DNA of 64,000 bases, taken from Chrysomallon squamiferum. Taxonomy: Eukaryota > Mollusca > Gastropoda > Neomphalida > Peltospiridae. The notes beneath the pieces were generated by a model, which was not told the DNA's origin, did no database searches, and saw nothing but the letters and a program-made list of their open reading frames with translations. This document shows positions 1 through 13,531 of the stretch, piece by piece. The position numbers and the translations under genes were made by a program. Numbering within the stretch: the stretch's first letter is position 1; each line of letters starts with the position of its first letter. The stretch spans positions 2,766,116 to 2,830,115 of the forward strand of contig CM022679.1 of NCBI GenBank assembly GCA_012295275.1, written 5' to 3'.

Positions 1-367
1 TTCCTGAGTTTAGACTGAATGAGTAATTTAGTGAAGTATATTTCAGTTGATCAGATAAGTAATAAAAATATCTGAAAATGGTTGCTAAGTTTATCATGAA
101 TTTTAAGATTTAGCAATGTGCATCCACAGGTGATTAAATGAATAATATTAACATGGGAGTAAGAATATCTGTTTTACTAGCTAACTCGTTGTCAGTCTAA
201 TCATTTAAATACTTTCCCTGTTATTGAAATTATTCAGAGATTATTTTTACTGAAGAGCTAGCTCCCATGACATCTACATCTCTGATTTGAGAATGATGTT
301 TGGTCTTCTATTATTTAAAGCATATTCACAGTTAGCATTAGATTATATTTCAGTTTTCTTCTTTCAG

Positions 368-1334
368 ATCATTATTTGTCTGAAAAAGCTAGGTCTCAGA
401 CAATGTCAAGAAATGTAGCAGAAAAAGTGGCATTCAGCAGGTAATAAAACACACAGAATGTAAAACCACTGACACTCCCTGACTTATGTAGCTGGAAACA
501 CTTTGTAATTTAAAATACCTGTCACAGTGTATCACACACACACATTACAGTTTTAATTGTATAATTAAAACAATAAGTTAGGGAACTGCAATGTTACTAT
601 GGATCTGCGTAAGAAGTATCTGCATGTATCACAGAGTGTAAATACAAATTATGTTTATTTTGTTATTTCCTAATTTGAAATTTATCAACTCAAACAGTTA
701 CAAATAAATACTCTTCACTGTGATACTGCGGACAAAACTAGCATTTTTGTGTTACAATTTTTCATAGTGATAAATGCTGTTTATTTTTTTTATATTTAAC
801 AAATGAAATATTTATCTTACTTTTTGTATCTCTATTTCAGCCTTCCTAAAACTCACGAATACAGTGCTGCAGATTCTACAAGTGTTGAGACTCTCCAAGA
901 AATGGGAGACAACTCTAAATATCAGGCCTCAGGCAAAAAACCAAAATGGCTCAAACTTGGTTTGTACATAAACATTTGTAAATTAAATAATTTCACATAT
1001 TTTGGTAATGGATTTATACAATTACTATAAAATTAAATATAATTAAATTATATAATATAATATAATTAAAAATAGTGATAATACAATAAACTTTATTTTT
1101 TTAATGTATTAACAAATAAGTTAAATCTTGAAAATTTGTGGTGTTCAGAATTTTTTTGGTAATATATGTATGTGAAATATCTAAATGCTTTTTTAAAAAA
1201 CAACTCTCATTCAATAATAAAACATTATTACTATTACATTATTTAGTAATTAACAAAACATTTAGGGGATTACACTTAGTTCTTTATGTTCTTAGTAATT
1301 TTTCATTTTTCTTTATTTTACAGGAAAAAAGTAA
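368..1334 (+). CDS. Possible C-terminal exons of an unidentified gene
   Basis: Three candidate exons join in phase: 368-440, 841-959 and 1324-1334. The acceptors are ctttcag, tatttcag and tttacag, and the donors are gtaata and gtttgt. The first reads HYLSEKARSQTMSRN after a split codon. The second contains HEYSAADSTSVETLQEMG and ends KKPKWLKL. The third adds Gly-Lys-Lys and then a TAA stop. The peptide is hydrophilic with a basic end; I do not recognise the family. Alternative last exons in the same phase would be possible after acceptors near 3176 and 3581 (the latter reads a poly-Lys stretch). The start of the gene would lie left of the window. The agreement of phases across two introns is the main support; transcript data are lacking. 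Confidence 0.4.
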
Positions 1335-4300
1335 AGAAACATATCTTCAAAGACATTTTTGTTACCAGAATTGTTTGAGAAAATTTCCAAAACGTTTTCT
1401 TTAGTTAACATTTGGAAAAATAAGTCATACAAATCAGATTTGAATTTATGTTTAGTTGTTATAAATCAACCTGCCACAGAGCTCTAGTCTGTTGATACAA
1501 GACAATATTAATTTATAAACTTTTATTTCCTGCTATAGACAGAGAAATACTGCATTAATCCAGGGAATAATCTACCTATACACACATAACAAAACATTTA
1601 CAAAATGAAAAGAGATCTACTGTTCAAACATTTACAAACTCTGGCAACCAAATGTCTCCGACAAAAAAAAAAAAAAAAAAAATATTATTTTTCTCATTTG
1701 TCATTGTTTCATATTTCAACCAAATGAGCAAGACCTATAAATCAAACCATTATTTCAAATGGGAAAGAAAAACAACAAATTAAATTTATCTAGATGTAAA
1801 CGGAATGACAGATGTAGCAGGAAGTGTCATCCATTCTTAGTTATAGTAGTTACAGAAATTACATCATTTTGTTTTTGTTTATGGGTAAAATGAGGGTGTA
1901 TTTTCATCACTGATGGAAATGAGATTTATGGACTGGGTATACCAAGGTGTGTGAGGCATACTAAGGGTATACATAGGTTGGGAAGGAGGTGGTTGATGCT
2001 GAAAGTTCTATGAGAATGTGTTGAAAATATGGGGTGTTGCCAGGGGCAGATAATAGAAAAATTACTGAATTATTATTACCTACCCTAATTTTTCCAATCT
2101 ATAATGATTTCTAATGCAAGAACATTTTATAAAAAGCTATTTAATTATTTATTAAAGAAAGTTTCTGTTTTTCATGGTTGTTAAGATCTCTCATTATACT
2201 GTGTGGTTTATGAGACTTGAGTAAATTATTTAAGTATAAATATAATAAAAATAAGTTAATTGCTAGAAATTTGATGAAAGCTGGCTAATAAACTTCATCA
2301 ACTAGACATAGGTACAGAAATTAGACATAAACTGGAAACTTAAAAATAAGGGGAACACTGTGCCCTTGTGTACCCACCATTTTCACCACTGATATCCATG
2401 TTTACACAGCAGAAGTGTGATGTGCTCTGTATTGTTGCTTTATGAAGACCACATTTTTTTTTATTACCATTGTTTATTGTTACTATATGCATAATAAAAA
2501 TAGAAGTTTCTTTTTTATGTCTGGGAATTGGTGTAAAGATCTCCAATTTATAAGCACAATACTGACCTGTCTACCTTAAATCGTACTGGATCATCTCATT
2601 ATCGATCCAAGATGGTCCAGTAATAGGTAACCACAAATACCCATCACTGACAAAGAACCTAATTTAACTGTTAACTTTAAATTCTTTAAAAGTTGATGTC
2701 TTTCAAGCTGTATATGCATGCATGGTTGTGCTGTAAGCACTCAATATGTTCTAGAATGTCTCTGTTTCAGTTTAATAATATTCTGTGATTGGAACTGTGT
2801 TGTTATGAAAATGCATTTTTCAGGGACTGATCTTTTGCTTCTACTGTTTTCCAGTTTAAGACACATTTTAAAATAATTAACTTTGAGAAATATAAATGTT
2901 TCTGATAATGTTTATTTTGTTTCATACTGTTTCCTGCATTTTAAAATAAATCTAACTCAGTAATATATATTTTGGGAAAAAGTTGTATATTCAATATATC
3001 TAATTCAGTAATATATATTTTGGGAAAAAGTTGTATCTTCATTTAATATAATTCTAAAATTTCCAAATTTTTAATGCCATTGTAAAATAAAACAGTTGTG
3101 TAATGTAAATTTACCAACAAATAAAAAAAAAATGTTCTGCTTTGCTTGATTTTGTTTTCTTTTTTCTCTAATACAGATTTTATTTCAAAACACACTGAGG
3201 GCTTACCACCAAAATATGACCTGCAAATAAACCACTTTTGGAGAACATTGCAAAGTTTATATTTTTATACAATTAGTTTTTAAATGACGTCATTAGAGAT
3301 TAATTTTCTATCATTAACTCTTCAATATAAAATCTTATTTCCAACATGTATCATTCAAATAAATAAAAATTCTCAACATTTTATTTATCATGTTGCGTTA
3401 GTCTACTTGTGGCAGTATGAACAAATGGTGTAATAAAATTCTGTCTTATCCAAGTTAAAATTTTATTGTTTTGTACAGTCTGTCATCTGTCAAAGTCTAA
3501 TAATAAAATATTAACATTTTAACACTTCCATTTTATACAATGCATCGAGTTAACTTATATTATCCTGTTGTTTTATTTTAGATGGACAACAAAAAAAAAA
3601 AAAAGAAACACCTCTTGGAAATATCTAGAAACCTTCCAAATTACCAAAGATACACTTCTGGTGATCTGTCTATGTTACCATAGAGGAAATCTGCTGATAC
3701 TACTGCATAGGATATACTTTTCCAATAGCAGCAAAGGATTGTATCTCTTTGGAACTAGAAATAAATCTTTACCAGTTAATAAACACAACATCATCAACTT
3801 ACTAAAATAATTATCTTTATTTTAGCCAAAAAAAAAACCCTTTCAATTTAGACCCCGTAACAAACTGATTAGTGAAACATAAAATAACATCAAAAATAAT
3901 AATGAACCCACAACATATATTAAAATCTAGAGCAACAACAAAGTTCAAAATCAAATATAAACATTATAATAATTAAAAAATTGTCCATTAAAATAATGTT
4001 TCTTTAAAATAGAGTAATAAATATGTGCATTGAATGTCATGGCAATTTCTGAATTAACTTCATGTATTTTGAAGTTGATGAGAAAAGAATGTCATTTCAT
4101 TAAGAATAAAATTTATATGAAATACTTTAATCATCTCAAATAATCTGACCACTAGAAATTTTCTCACTGATTAGTGCATTAGCATTTGAATTTTACCTAC
4201 AACAAATTTTTATGAAACATATCAAAAAATAATAATTATGTTTGTCAAGTTGTTCTTCTTTCATTAGTAGCCTTTATTATTTAATATTAACAAACCAACA

Positions 4301-5805
4301 ATTGGTAAAACTTTGTGAAATAAAAACTATTACAGCTAATTACTCGGACACACTTGTCACAGTAAAAACCTGTGATGAAATTTTATTGTTAATACTGGTA
4401 AAAAAAAAAAAAAAAAAAAAATTTATAAAACAATTTGAGGTCAATTTATCTGTCATTATGAGATCAATTTATCTGACAATTTGAGTGAATGATTTTTAAA
4501 GTGTTCTTTCTTACTATCAAATGTGAAAATAAATAAAGTTAATGTACATCTGTTGTTGACCAAGAGTTAAAGAAAATGAAACCATGTAACCTACACATAT
4601 CTTAAAACTAAAAAGAATTAACTAAAATATATGAAGTAAAACAGAAAAACAAAATAACATGACCAATAACTAATAAAAAGAATTTACAAAATATGTAAAA
4701 TCAAATAACAGTATCAAAATAACATGACTTAAATTTAATAAAACTCAAATTAATTTCCTAAATATGTAAAATCAAATACAGTAACATGTGAGATTCTCTG
4801 AATGTGAGATTTTAAATAAAGGGATGCAGATCATGGATAAATAATACACTTTTTTTTTTTTTTTTTAATCAACAATACTTTTTAACAAACTGAAAAATTT
4901 ATCCAACAATAAATGGATACAAAAATACATCACCTAAGAATCAGTAAGAAATCTTTCTCTTTTATGTGAAACATGGCACCGAAATACAAACAAGAGATTA
5001 CAGTAAAACACCAACACATGGAGGACAACTAAAAAAATTCTGAATAAACGATGAAACAATTTTGATTTGGCACACAACTGTAAACTATTAGGGGTTTAAG
5101 TGCACCAGCATAGGCAGTTATTTCCTAACATATTTCTGTATTGTAGTTGCTTCTTAATATATTGTATTCTGTTGTCGAGTGGGTTTTTTTCAGAACAGTT
5201 AATCTACCATAAAAAGAAGTACAGACTGCAAGTTCTAACTTAAGCAATATTTAAAACATGATTGTACATTTTCACTAAACAAACAAACAAACAAAACTGA
5301 AATGGCAAATCATAAATTACTAGATGTTTTAGTAATTGTATAAGGCATCATAACATACTTTAGTTTTGATTACTAAATTGTTAAACATTATCATTGCAGA
5401 CTTTTCTTTCAACAAAAAAATTTAAACATTCTTGTTTTGAATGTACAAGTCTCAATCACTAATCCAGGATTACTGCAAGATAAACCAAAATTTTGAAAAA
5501 AGTAAATTGAGGTGGCTTAGCAACAAACAGTTTAGTGTCAACTACAACACATTATGCACCAAGCTGATTTAAATAAAGAAAATTACAACAGCAGCGTTAA
5601 TTAAAAATAACTTACAAAACAAGTCATAAAATGCAATTATTCTGAATATAAATAAATACTACAGAGATCTGACAACATATTAAAAAAATAAACATTTGTT
5701 ATTTCAGCCAGAGTGAAAAAACCCAATAGAACATGTATTACAAATAAGAGAAATAACAATAACGACAAAAGAATGTAATAATGTCAAAATTAAATAACAT
5801 ATTGA
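1335..5805. other. Gene-free AT-rich stretch
   Basis: I see no convincing exon here apart from the possible alternative terminal exons near 3176 and 3581. It contains homopolymer A/T runs (1662-1681, 4400-4420, 4851-4867) and a short tandem duplication at about 2951-3040. It probably holds 3' untranslated sequence of the genes on both sides, since the S-adenosylmethionine synthase gene ends at its right edge on the opposite strand. Confidence 0.6.
2951..3040. repeat. Tandem duplication of a roughly 52-bp unit
   Basis: The string cagtaatatatattttggg followed by aaaaagttgtat occurs twice in direct orientation, separated by a short AT-rich spacer. The two copies are almost identical, so the event is recent. 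No coding content. Confidence 0.8.
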
Positions 5806-8800
5806 TCACAGAATTAGTTTCTTGGGTATCTCCCATGGAAACTCTGACCGCCCAAAATGACCGTAACATGCTGTCTTCTGGTAGATTGGACGTCGCAGAT
5901 TTAGCTGCCTAAAAAATAAAAAACCAATAAAATCATTAAGTATAATTCATTTAAAAAAAACATAACACATTTATGCATTAATCATTATTATTACAAAATT
6001 TTTACATATCTATAGGTGAATAATAATTTTAAAATATCAAAATTATATATATATTATTGTTATTATTATTTAAAGTCTTAAAAGAGAAAACCTACTGAAA
6101 GTTTCTCTTGTTAAAAGAAAGTAATGTTATGTGACTGACAGAATCACATTAATGCATTAAAACAATTGTTTTAACTGATAATCATGTTCTGGAAATCCCA
6201 AGATAAAAAATTATGAGCAAATGTTTTATGACTAACCTATATGCCATCTAATTTATCATTTTCTCAAAATTCATAATAGTTTTAACCATACATACACTCA
6301 TCATTATTATGTTAATGTGATGCAGAAAGAATGTATGATTATGTATTATCCTACACAAAAACAAACGTATAAATTAATATAAACTGTACTCTTTATTTGA
6401 ATGTTATGACTACAAAGATGGCAATTGTATGCACCATTATCGAAAACCATTCTCACACAAGCACTGTGAATGCAGCATTCACTTTCTGTGCTCAGTCAGT
6501 AAATTGCACTGTGATCTTACTTGATAATTATGTTTGGTCTGAAGTCAAAATTCTTTCTCACAATGTCGAGGAGAACTTCACGTCTTTTCCGACTTGTTCC
6601 GTAGTTAAACAAAGTGACAGACACAGGCTCAGAGACTCCATGACAGTATGCAATCTGAAACACATTTTACTGTACTACTTACCAGAAGATACTAACAGTT
6701 TGAAAACTTTCTCACAAACATCTGACAATCTTCATTTTTATCAGAAGAAATTTATCAGGTTTGAAAATCAAACTAACATGTAACTATTATTTTAAAAAAA
6801 AAAAATAAATAAAACCAGATCAGATATAAAATGATTCAGTCAACTTCAAGCTACAGATAGTTAAGTCTAACAATAACTGAAACAATTAACTCAAAACAAA
6901 TTTAAAAGTTTTAATTTAACAACTTAATGTCAGAAAGGTTTCAAATTTTTAAATTTAAAAAAATGTTAGTGATCTAAATTTCATTTCCATTATTATTTTT
7001 TTAATAATAATCATGTAACTTTTTTTAATTAAAAGTTCATATTAAGAAACATTTTTACAAGAGAACAGTTATTTTGCAGATGTTTATATCAAGTTGTGAA
7101 TGACTGAAAACAAATATTCTGTAATTCTAAAATATGTTTATGGACTACTATTACCTGAACTAGAACTCTCCGACAGATTCCAGCTTTGACCAGTGACAAG
7201 GCAACCCAGCGAGCTGCATAAGATCCACACCTGTCAATCTTGGTTGGGTCTTTACCTGACAGAGCACCCCCTCCATGAGCACCCCACCCACCATAAGTAT
7301 CAACAATAATCTTACGACCAGTCAAACCTGCATCACCCTTTAAATGAAACAAAAATAAAGATTTTTCACATATATACATATATATAGATATACATACATA
7401 TACATATACACACATAAACACATATACATATACATATACAGAAAAAAAAATTCCATAAAGGAAAGCCCATATATCAGCTTTTGATAAATGAATAGTAAAT
7501 GATTCTACCACTAGACATTTCAACAAGGCATCAATTTTCTAGATGTTTTATAAAATTCCAGCTATTCAAGAGGTTTTCATCTTTATTTTATTACACAAAT
7601 AGCTGAAACAAGCAGTGTTAAAATAGTTAAATAAATCCTCTCAAATAAATAAATAAATAAACTTTCAAGATAAGACATTTAGAAATAGAAATCCCATAAA
7701 ATATTAAAGGTTTTAAATGAAGGAAAGAACCTGAAAATACAAATATATAATTACCTGTGGGCCTCCAATGATAAATCGACCAGATGGTTGTAAATGATAA
7801 ATAGTATTCTTGTCCCGGTATTGCTCAGGAATCACAGAATAAATCACTTTTTTCATGAGGTCGTCTCGCAGTTGTTCCAGGGTTACAGTTTCATCATGTT
7901 GAATGGATATGACCACTGTGTGTATTCTGATTGGAACCATAGCACCTCTGTCTGATCTGTACTCTACGGTCACCTTAAAGTAATCACTATTTGTTTTTAA
8001 CTACATCTGAAAACATGCTTACAATAACACAATCAGCTGACAAGCAAGTTTATATTAAATAAACAGTAATATATTATGTGGAATTAGAATAATTAATATT
8101 ACTGAAAACAGACAGAATGTTATTTATCCAAATTTCATACTGACATCTCTTTTGCATTCAGAATATTCCATAAAATGTAAGAATGGTTGTTTTTAATAGT
8201 CTTTTAGGTCTGAAGATAACATAATGGAATGTTAACCTCGGAATATTAACTGTTTTAATTTACTTGTGTCTTTGAATCTGGTCTGGCCCATGGAAGTTCT
8301 TTCTTTCTTCGTAATTCTGCTATCTTTGCATTCAACTGATGAGAAAGTAAAACTGTCAGTGGTATACACTCCTCTGTCTCATCAGTGGCATATCCAAATA
8401 CAAGAGCCTGAAAACAAACAATTCATCACTGCATACTCAAATACAGCAGTTTGAAAACAAACAATTCATCGGTGGCGTAACCAAATACAACAGCCAGAAA
8501 ATTGTCTCTGAATACAGAACACACTGATGTAACAAACATTTATAAAGCAAAAACTCTAACAACAATTTTTGCACAAATGAATGAATTTCCTAACTCTAAT
8601 TCCAAATTTTTAATTTATTAAAAAAAAAGCTGTTTTAAATGTATGTATATAATCCTGCAAATAAGTGTCTGGTTACGGATACTGTGACAAAACAAATCTG
8701 CCTGATCATAACAAATTTAATATTAGCTGTCATTCAAAATGAAGTATTTGAAGGTTCAAAGGTGAACAAATAAAAATGCATATTTCTAATGGTCTTCAGA

Positions 8801-10887
8801 TTGTATTTTATTTTGATTAGTACTTACAGAATCATTGGCAGGCATGTTGTCAGTCTCATCTGAATGGACAGACTCAACAAGTTTATGATGCTCCAGGGAA
8901 AGAAGAACATTACAAGTATTGTAACAAAAACCTGCAATTTGCAATCAGTGTGTTTATTATAATCAGGTTTTATTATCTATTAAACATGGTTTTATTTAAA
9001 TAAATGAATATCAGTTAATACTAAGCCATGTAATGAGCAGTGGTTGGAATGGAAAAGAATGAAATGGGTACACTGAGAAGAACTGATTCTGTGACAGAAT
9101 TCAAGTAAACTGTTTAAAACATTACAAATTAAATATACAACTGAACAAAAATCACTAAATACAGTATCTTCAAAATTAAATTAAAAATGTTTAGAAAAAT
9201 AATAATAAATAGAATTACTATTTTAATTAATTAACGGTATCATTCATCCAATTCTGATGATATACATTGTAACATTAAACAATTTTTCATAATTTTTATT
9301 ATCATAACGTTGTTAAATATATTAAAACGTTTTGAAGCGCAACTTATAAATGTATAACAATGATGCTGCAAACCTTTTTCAGAACAGTCATATCCAATAT
9401 GTTGAATTGTGTTGCGGATAACATCTTGGTAGTTCACCTCTGCTTTGGAAACGATGTCTCCACAGACAAACACCATGCCTGTTTTAGCTACTGCCTGACA
9501 CGATGCTTTGACAAACTTGTCTTGGGCCAAGTGAGCATCTAAGATAGCATCACTCACCTGGTCACACATTTTATCTGTCAAGCAAAAATAAAACTTACCA
9601 GAAATGTTACATGTCTGTTGTTTTAGTTATTTTGACACATGTATCTGACCATGTAATTTTATTTGTGATGCATATGATATAAATAACCAATAATCAATTT
9701 TTTTTACAGTTCAGTGTTGTTTTATTTCACCTAACAAACAATTATTGTTTTTACAAATAAAACAAAGATAGCAATACTTGTCTGATTATATATTTTATCT
9801 GATAAAAAAATTCTATAAAGAAAGAAGTTAAGAATGCTTAAATGACTGACTAAACCAAGCATTTAAAATCTTTGGTTATACTAGCATCAAACATTTTAAT
9901 GACCACACCATTAATCAGAGGATATCTATTACCATCACAGAATGGACAACTTCAACTAGCAGCAAAGGATCATATATATGAACCGTATCTGGAAAATACA
10001 CACTGTAGTCTTTGATACATATTTCATGTTCACTGCTGATTCAGTGCTGAATGTTCAGCAGGGGAACTACCCATTTTTCAACAAAAAGTAAAATATCTGG
10101 TACCAGTTCAATTATTTGCTGTAAACACTTGATATAAAGATGAATATTATTAATTTTAAATCAGATAACCCTAATATTTGTATTCTTGTTTATTCTGAAA
10201 TGTCTGAAATATATTTTTATGTTTAAATTCTAATCCATGCCATCATAAATACAAAAGAAAAGGAGAAAGGGAAAATTTCAAAGTAAATTTAGAGGTCTCC
10301 TTTGTTGTTTGTGACAAAATAATTTAAATTATGAGATAAACTGGCACTTCAGATTTATATATTGCCGAATATTTTGCTACGATTTCTGCTGGTGCAAGTA
10401 TAAAAAGGACTACTTGTGGTACTTCCAAAAAATCACCACTTAGCACAAAATAACATTAACACTGCAACTTGCATGTGCAACACTAACACTAACAGCAACA
10501 CTAACAATAAGAGGCATGTTAAAAAGTTTGTGAGAAGCGTATGTGCGTGTGTTCGCAACTAAGACGAATAAGATATAGGAAAAAATAAGAAATCATAAAA
10601 GGCAGAAGCAGTTCTGACTGTAAATTTAATAAAAGAAGAGATTACATCATTATATAACTATTATAACTCTAACATCTGTAAGTCACTTCTTGAACTTCAA
10701 GTTGACGTTCTTCGGTTTATGACGCACACATTCATAAATATATTATTAAAATATGAAAAATACCTGGATGTCCTTCACCAACAGATTCTGATGTAAATAA
10801 AAATGTTCCAGAAATATCTTCAGACAAATTCGTTGAAGATATCTTTTTTATGTCAGGTAAACTGATCGCTTCCAAAATGTTAGACAT
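5806..10887 (-). CDS. MAT: S-adenosylmethionine synthase (methionine adenosyltransferase), divergent signature 1
   Basis: Makes S-adenosylmethionine from methionine and ATP in the cytosol. Eight exons on the minus strand, in transcription order: 10764-10887, 9374-9574, 8828-8931, 8264-8407, 7755-7973, 7155-7337, 6521-6654, 5806-5908. All splice phases agree and the joined frame is 1212 bases (403 residues), close to the family's usual 390-400. Recognisable blocks include [20 protein letters not shown] at the N-terminus, [46 protein letters not shown] and [15 protein letters not shown], and the C-terminal [16 protein letters not shown]. Oddities: signature 1, normally GAGDQG before xxxGY, reads PANDSA across the exon 3/4 junction (only the Ala and Asp kept), and Phe of GGGAFSGKD is Leu. 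The start ATG at 10887 precedes the first domain directly. It could be a functionally shifted paralogue rather than the housekeeping enzyme. Confidence 0.95.
8378..8504 (-). repeat. Three tandem copies of an exon start with its splice acceptor
   Basis: Three successive blocks of about 40-44 bp (8378-8421, 8422-8464, 8465-8504) are imperfect copies of the acceptor and first ten codons ([10 protein letters not shown]) of exon 4 of the S-adenosylmethionine synthase gene. Only the first block has a good acceptor (gttttcag) joined to the rest of the exon. The middle block has ttttcaa in place of the acceptor and a broken motif. The third still reads [10 protein letters not shown] but has lost the AG. 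Confidence 0.85.
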
Positions 10888-12100
10888 TTTTCCTTTTCCT
10901 TTGTAAATTCCTTCTTTATTTCTTTTATTTTTTTATATCGATTTAATACAAGATTCGTTTTATTTCTTCTTATCTTTTTCTCCACCTTTTATTTTATGAA
11001 CGTACATGCTTTATAATTTTAACATACAATAAACGTAACATAAATTGTTAATTATAATTATACAATAACAATTCAGTAAAACGATTTCAAATTTTCCAGC
11101 TTTTAATGATCGTCCACGTTTTGCTTCCTAAAATGTCTTAAATGGGATGGTATGGAAATAATCGTAGAAAAAATGGGATTTTATTCATTTTGTAAAATAA
11201 AAAATAAAATACAAACTATTCAATGAATTATTTATTAAATATATAAAATTTAAATAAAACTAATACTAATATTGTTTAATACTTCTGAACGTAATTTTCC
11301 ATAATACCTAAAAAGATCCGAATATATCGACCGAGAGTGTCCGAGAATTCACGAAAAAAGCGATGGAAACGTCACCAACGAATCGAACCTGATGTTCAAG
11401 TTAACAGATAAAGAGATATTATTATTCTGTAATTAAGAATTCAAAGATATCGTGTTTCTGATACACTACGCCCTTACTATTTTGTAACAAAAATAAACCA
11501 CAAAGATGAAAACAATGTACTAAAAATTATATCAGATAGATCGTTTATTGTTATTATCAATGTGGAAATAATTTTCGATACGTTAAATTTATAGAATTAC
11601 AGACTATACATCAGCATTACTAATGTATTGAAGTGATAATTTGAAGCTAGAAGTTGCTTGCAACTTGTTATAATGGGCATTTCGAGTAAAATATTTATAA
11701 CAAATTTTAAATTAATTTAATTTTAGTCAAAAGAAACACAAATTCATGTCATTTTGACGGACTGACGGCTCACGTCTCTCGCGTTCTCCGTTACGTCCGC
11801 TATACAGCGTTTATAAACAACGTTGTCAGTGGTAACCAATTGTGACTTTCAGAAACCACTTCTAACATCCAAGAGGTTCTAGATCGGAATTTAAGTTTTG
11901 AACTTGGCATTCAAGATGTTTTCATCAAATTCGGTATGGTTTCTGAACAGTGAGATTCCGATTTTCATTATTTTGGCGAACCGTCTAAATCTGCGTCTAA
12001 TATTTTTTAGTTATCTATTTATTTAATTATTATTATTTTTTTTTAAATTCATTTTATCATTTCGGCCGACGCTTCTAAAAAAAAAAAAAAAAAAAATTAT
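10888..12100. other. Intergenic region 5' of the S-adenosylmethionine synthase gene
   Basis: Presumed promoter and 5' flank of the minus-strand gene. The segment 11760-11990 is less AT-rich, with several CG dinucleotides, and could be a promoter in either direction. An ATG at 11916 followed six codons later by the donor-like gtatgg (11934) could be a first coding exon on the plus strand, but no matching downstream exon was found, so I do not call a gene. Confidence 0.4.
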
Positions 12101-12159
12101 TTTCTTTCTTTTTTTTTCTTTTTAATTTTAATTTTAATTTTTATTATTATTTTTTTTTT

Positions 12160-12684
12160 CTTCTGCATACAACATGAATACGCCCTAAATGGAAGAAAAA
12201 AGACCAAGAAGAAGAAAGAAAGTCAAGAGATGGAAGATCCCACTGCCATTTTCCTGCATACAAATATCTTCTTCACACATCTTTTTCTGTCGTTTTTTTA
12301 AAAATTATATATATAATTTTAAATTATTATTATTTTTACTATTATTTTAATTTTACTATTAATATTTTATTTTGATTTATTTATTTATTTATTTATACTT
12401 ACTTTATTTTGTAAATTTATTTTTTTCTAATTTACTTTTTATTATTTTTATTATTATTATCATCATTTTTTTTTTTTTTTCTTCTTCTTCCACATACAAG
12501 AATACACTCTTCACAGAAGACCAAGAAGAAAGAAGTCAAGATATGGAAATCCCACTGCGACTGCATACATACATACATCATCTTCAAACGTCTTTTTCTG
12601 TCGTCTTTTATTATATATATAATTTTAAATTATTATTATTTTTAATATTATTTGAATTTTATTATTATTATTATTTTGATTTTC

Positions 12685-12719
<35 letters not shown>

Positions 12720-13300
12720 TACTTTGTTTTCTAAATTTTTTTTTTTTCTAATTTACTTTTTATTATTTTTATTATCATCATTTTTTTTTTTTTTTTTTTT
12801 TTTTTTTTCTTCTTCTTCATCCACATACAAGAATATGCCCTACATGGAAGAAAGACCAAGAAGGAAGAATCAAGAGATGCCATTTTCCTGCATACAAACA
12901 TCTTCTTCACACATCTTTTACTGTCCTTTTTTTTATTATATATATAATTTTAAATTATTATCATTTTTAGTATCGTTTTAATTTTATTATTATTTTGATT
13001 TTCTTTTTATTTATTTATTTATTTATTTATACTTACTTTGTTTTCTCAATTTATTTTTCTAATTTACTTTTTATTATTTTTATCTTTATTTTTTTCTTCT
13101 TCTTCTTCCACACAACACAAATACGCCCTACAGACCAAGAAAGTCGAGATGGAAGATCCCACTGCCATTTTCCTGCATACAAACATCTTCACACCTTTTG
13201 CTATCATTTTCATTATTTTTTCTATTGCTTTTTATTTTAATTTTAAATTGTATTATTATTATTTTATTTTTTTTATAATTCCTCACCATTTTCTTCTTTT
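12160..13300. repeat. Satellite: four tandem copies of a roughly 320-bp unit
   Basis: Four units start near 12160, 12481, 12809 and 13097 (spacing about 320, 328 and 288 bp). Each carries a less AT-rich core with 'gaccaagaag', 'tggaagatcccactgcca' and 'cctgcatacaaacatcttc', followed by 'tttttctgtcgtc'-like sequence, then (TTTA)n and T-rich filler ending in 'cttcttcttcc'. The cores are diverged. Open frames across it are low-complexity (Phe/Ile/Tyr) and not genes. Confidence 0.85.
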
Positions 13301-13496
13301 AAAAAAAAAATAATCTGTACCTTAAATGCAGCAACAGTGAGTCACCTGGTGAGTGATGATACCCCCACCTCAGAGTGGCTAATACAGGAACTCATACTTG
13401 AAAATGTGTTTCTGGGGGACTGTTCACCTAAGGTACAGAACATAAAACAAAACAAAAGAAACAAAACAACAGTAAATAAAGAAATAACAACCACAA

Positions 13497-13531
<35 letters not shown>

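Noticed and set aside
11380-11395. On the minus strand GGTTCGATTC resembles a tRNA B box.
   Set aside because: No A box, acceptor stem or cloverleaf could be drawn around it.
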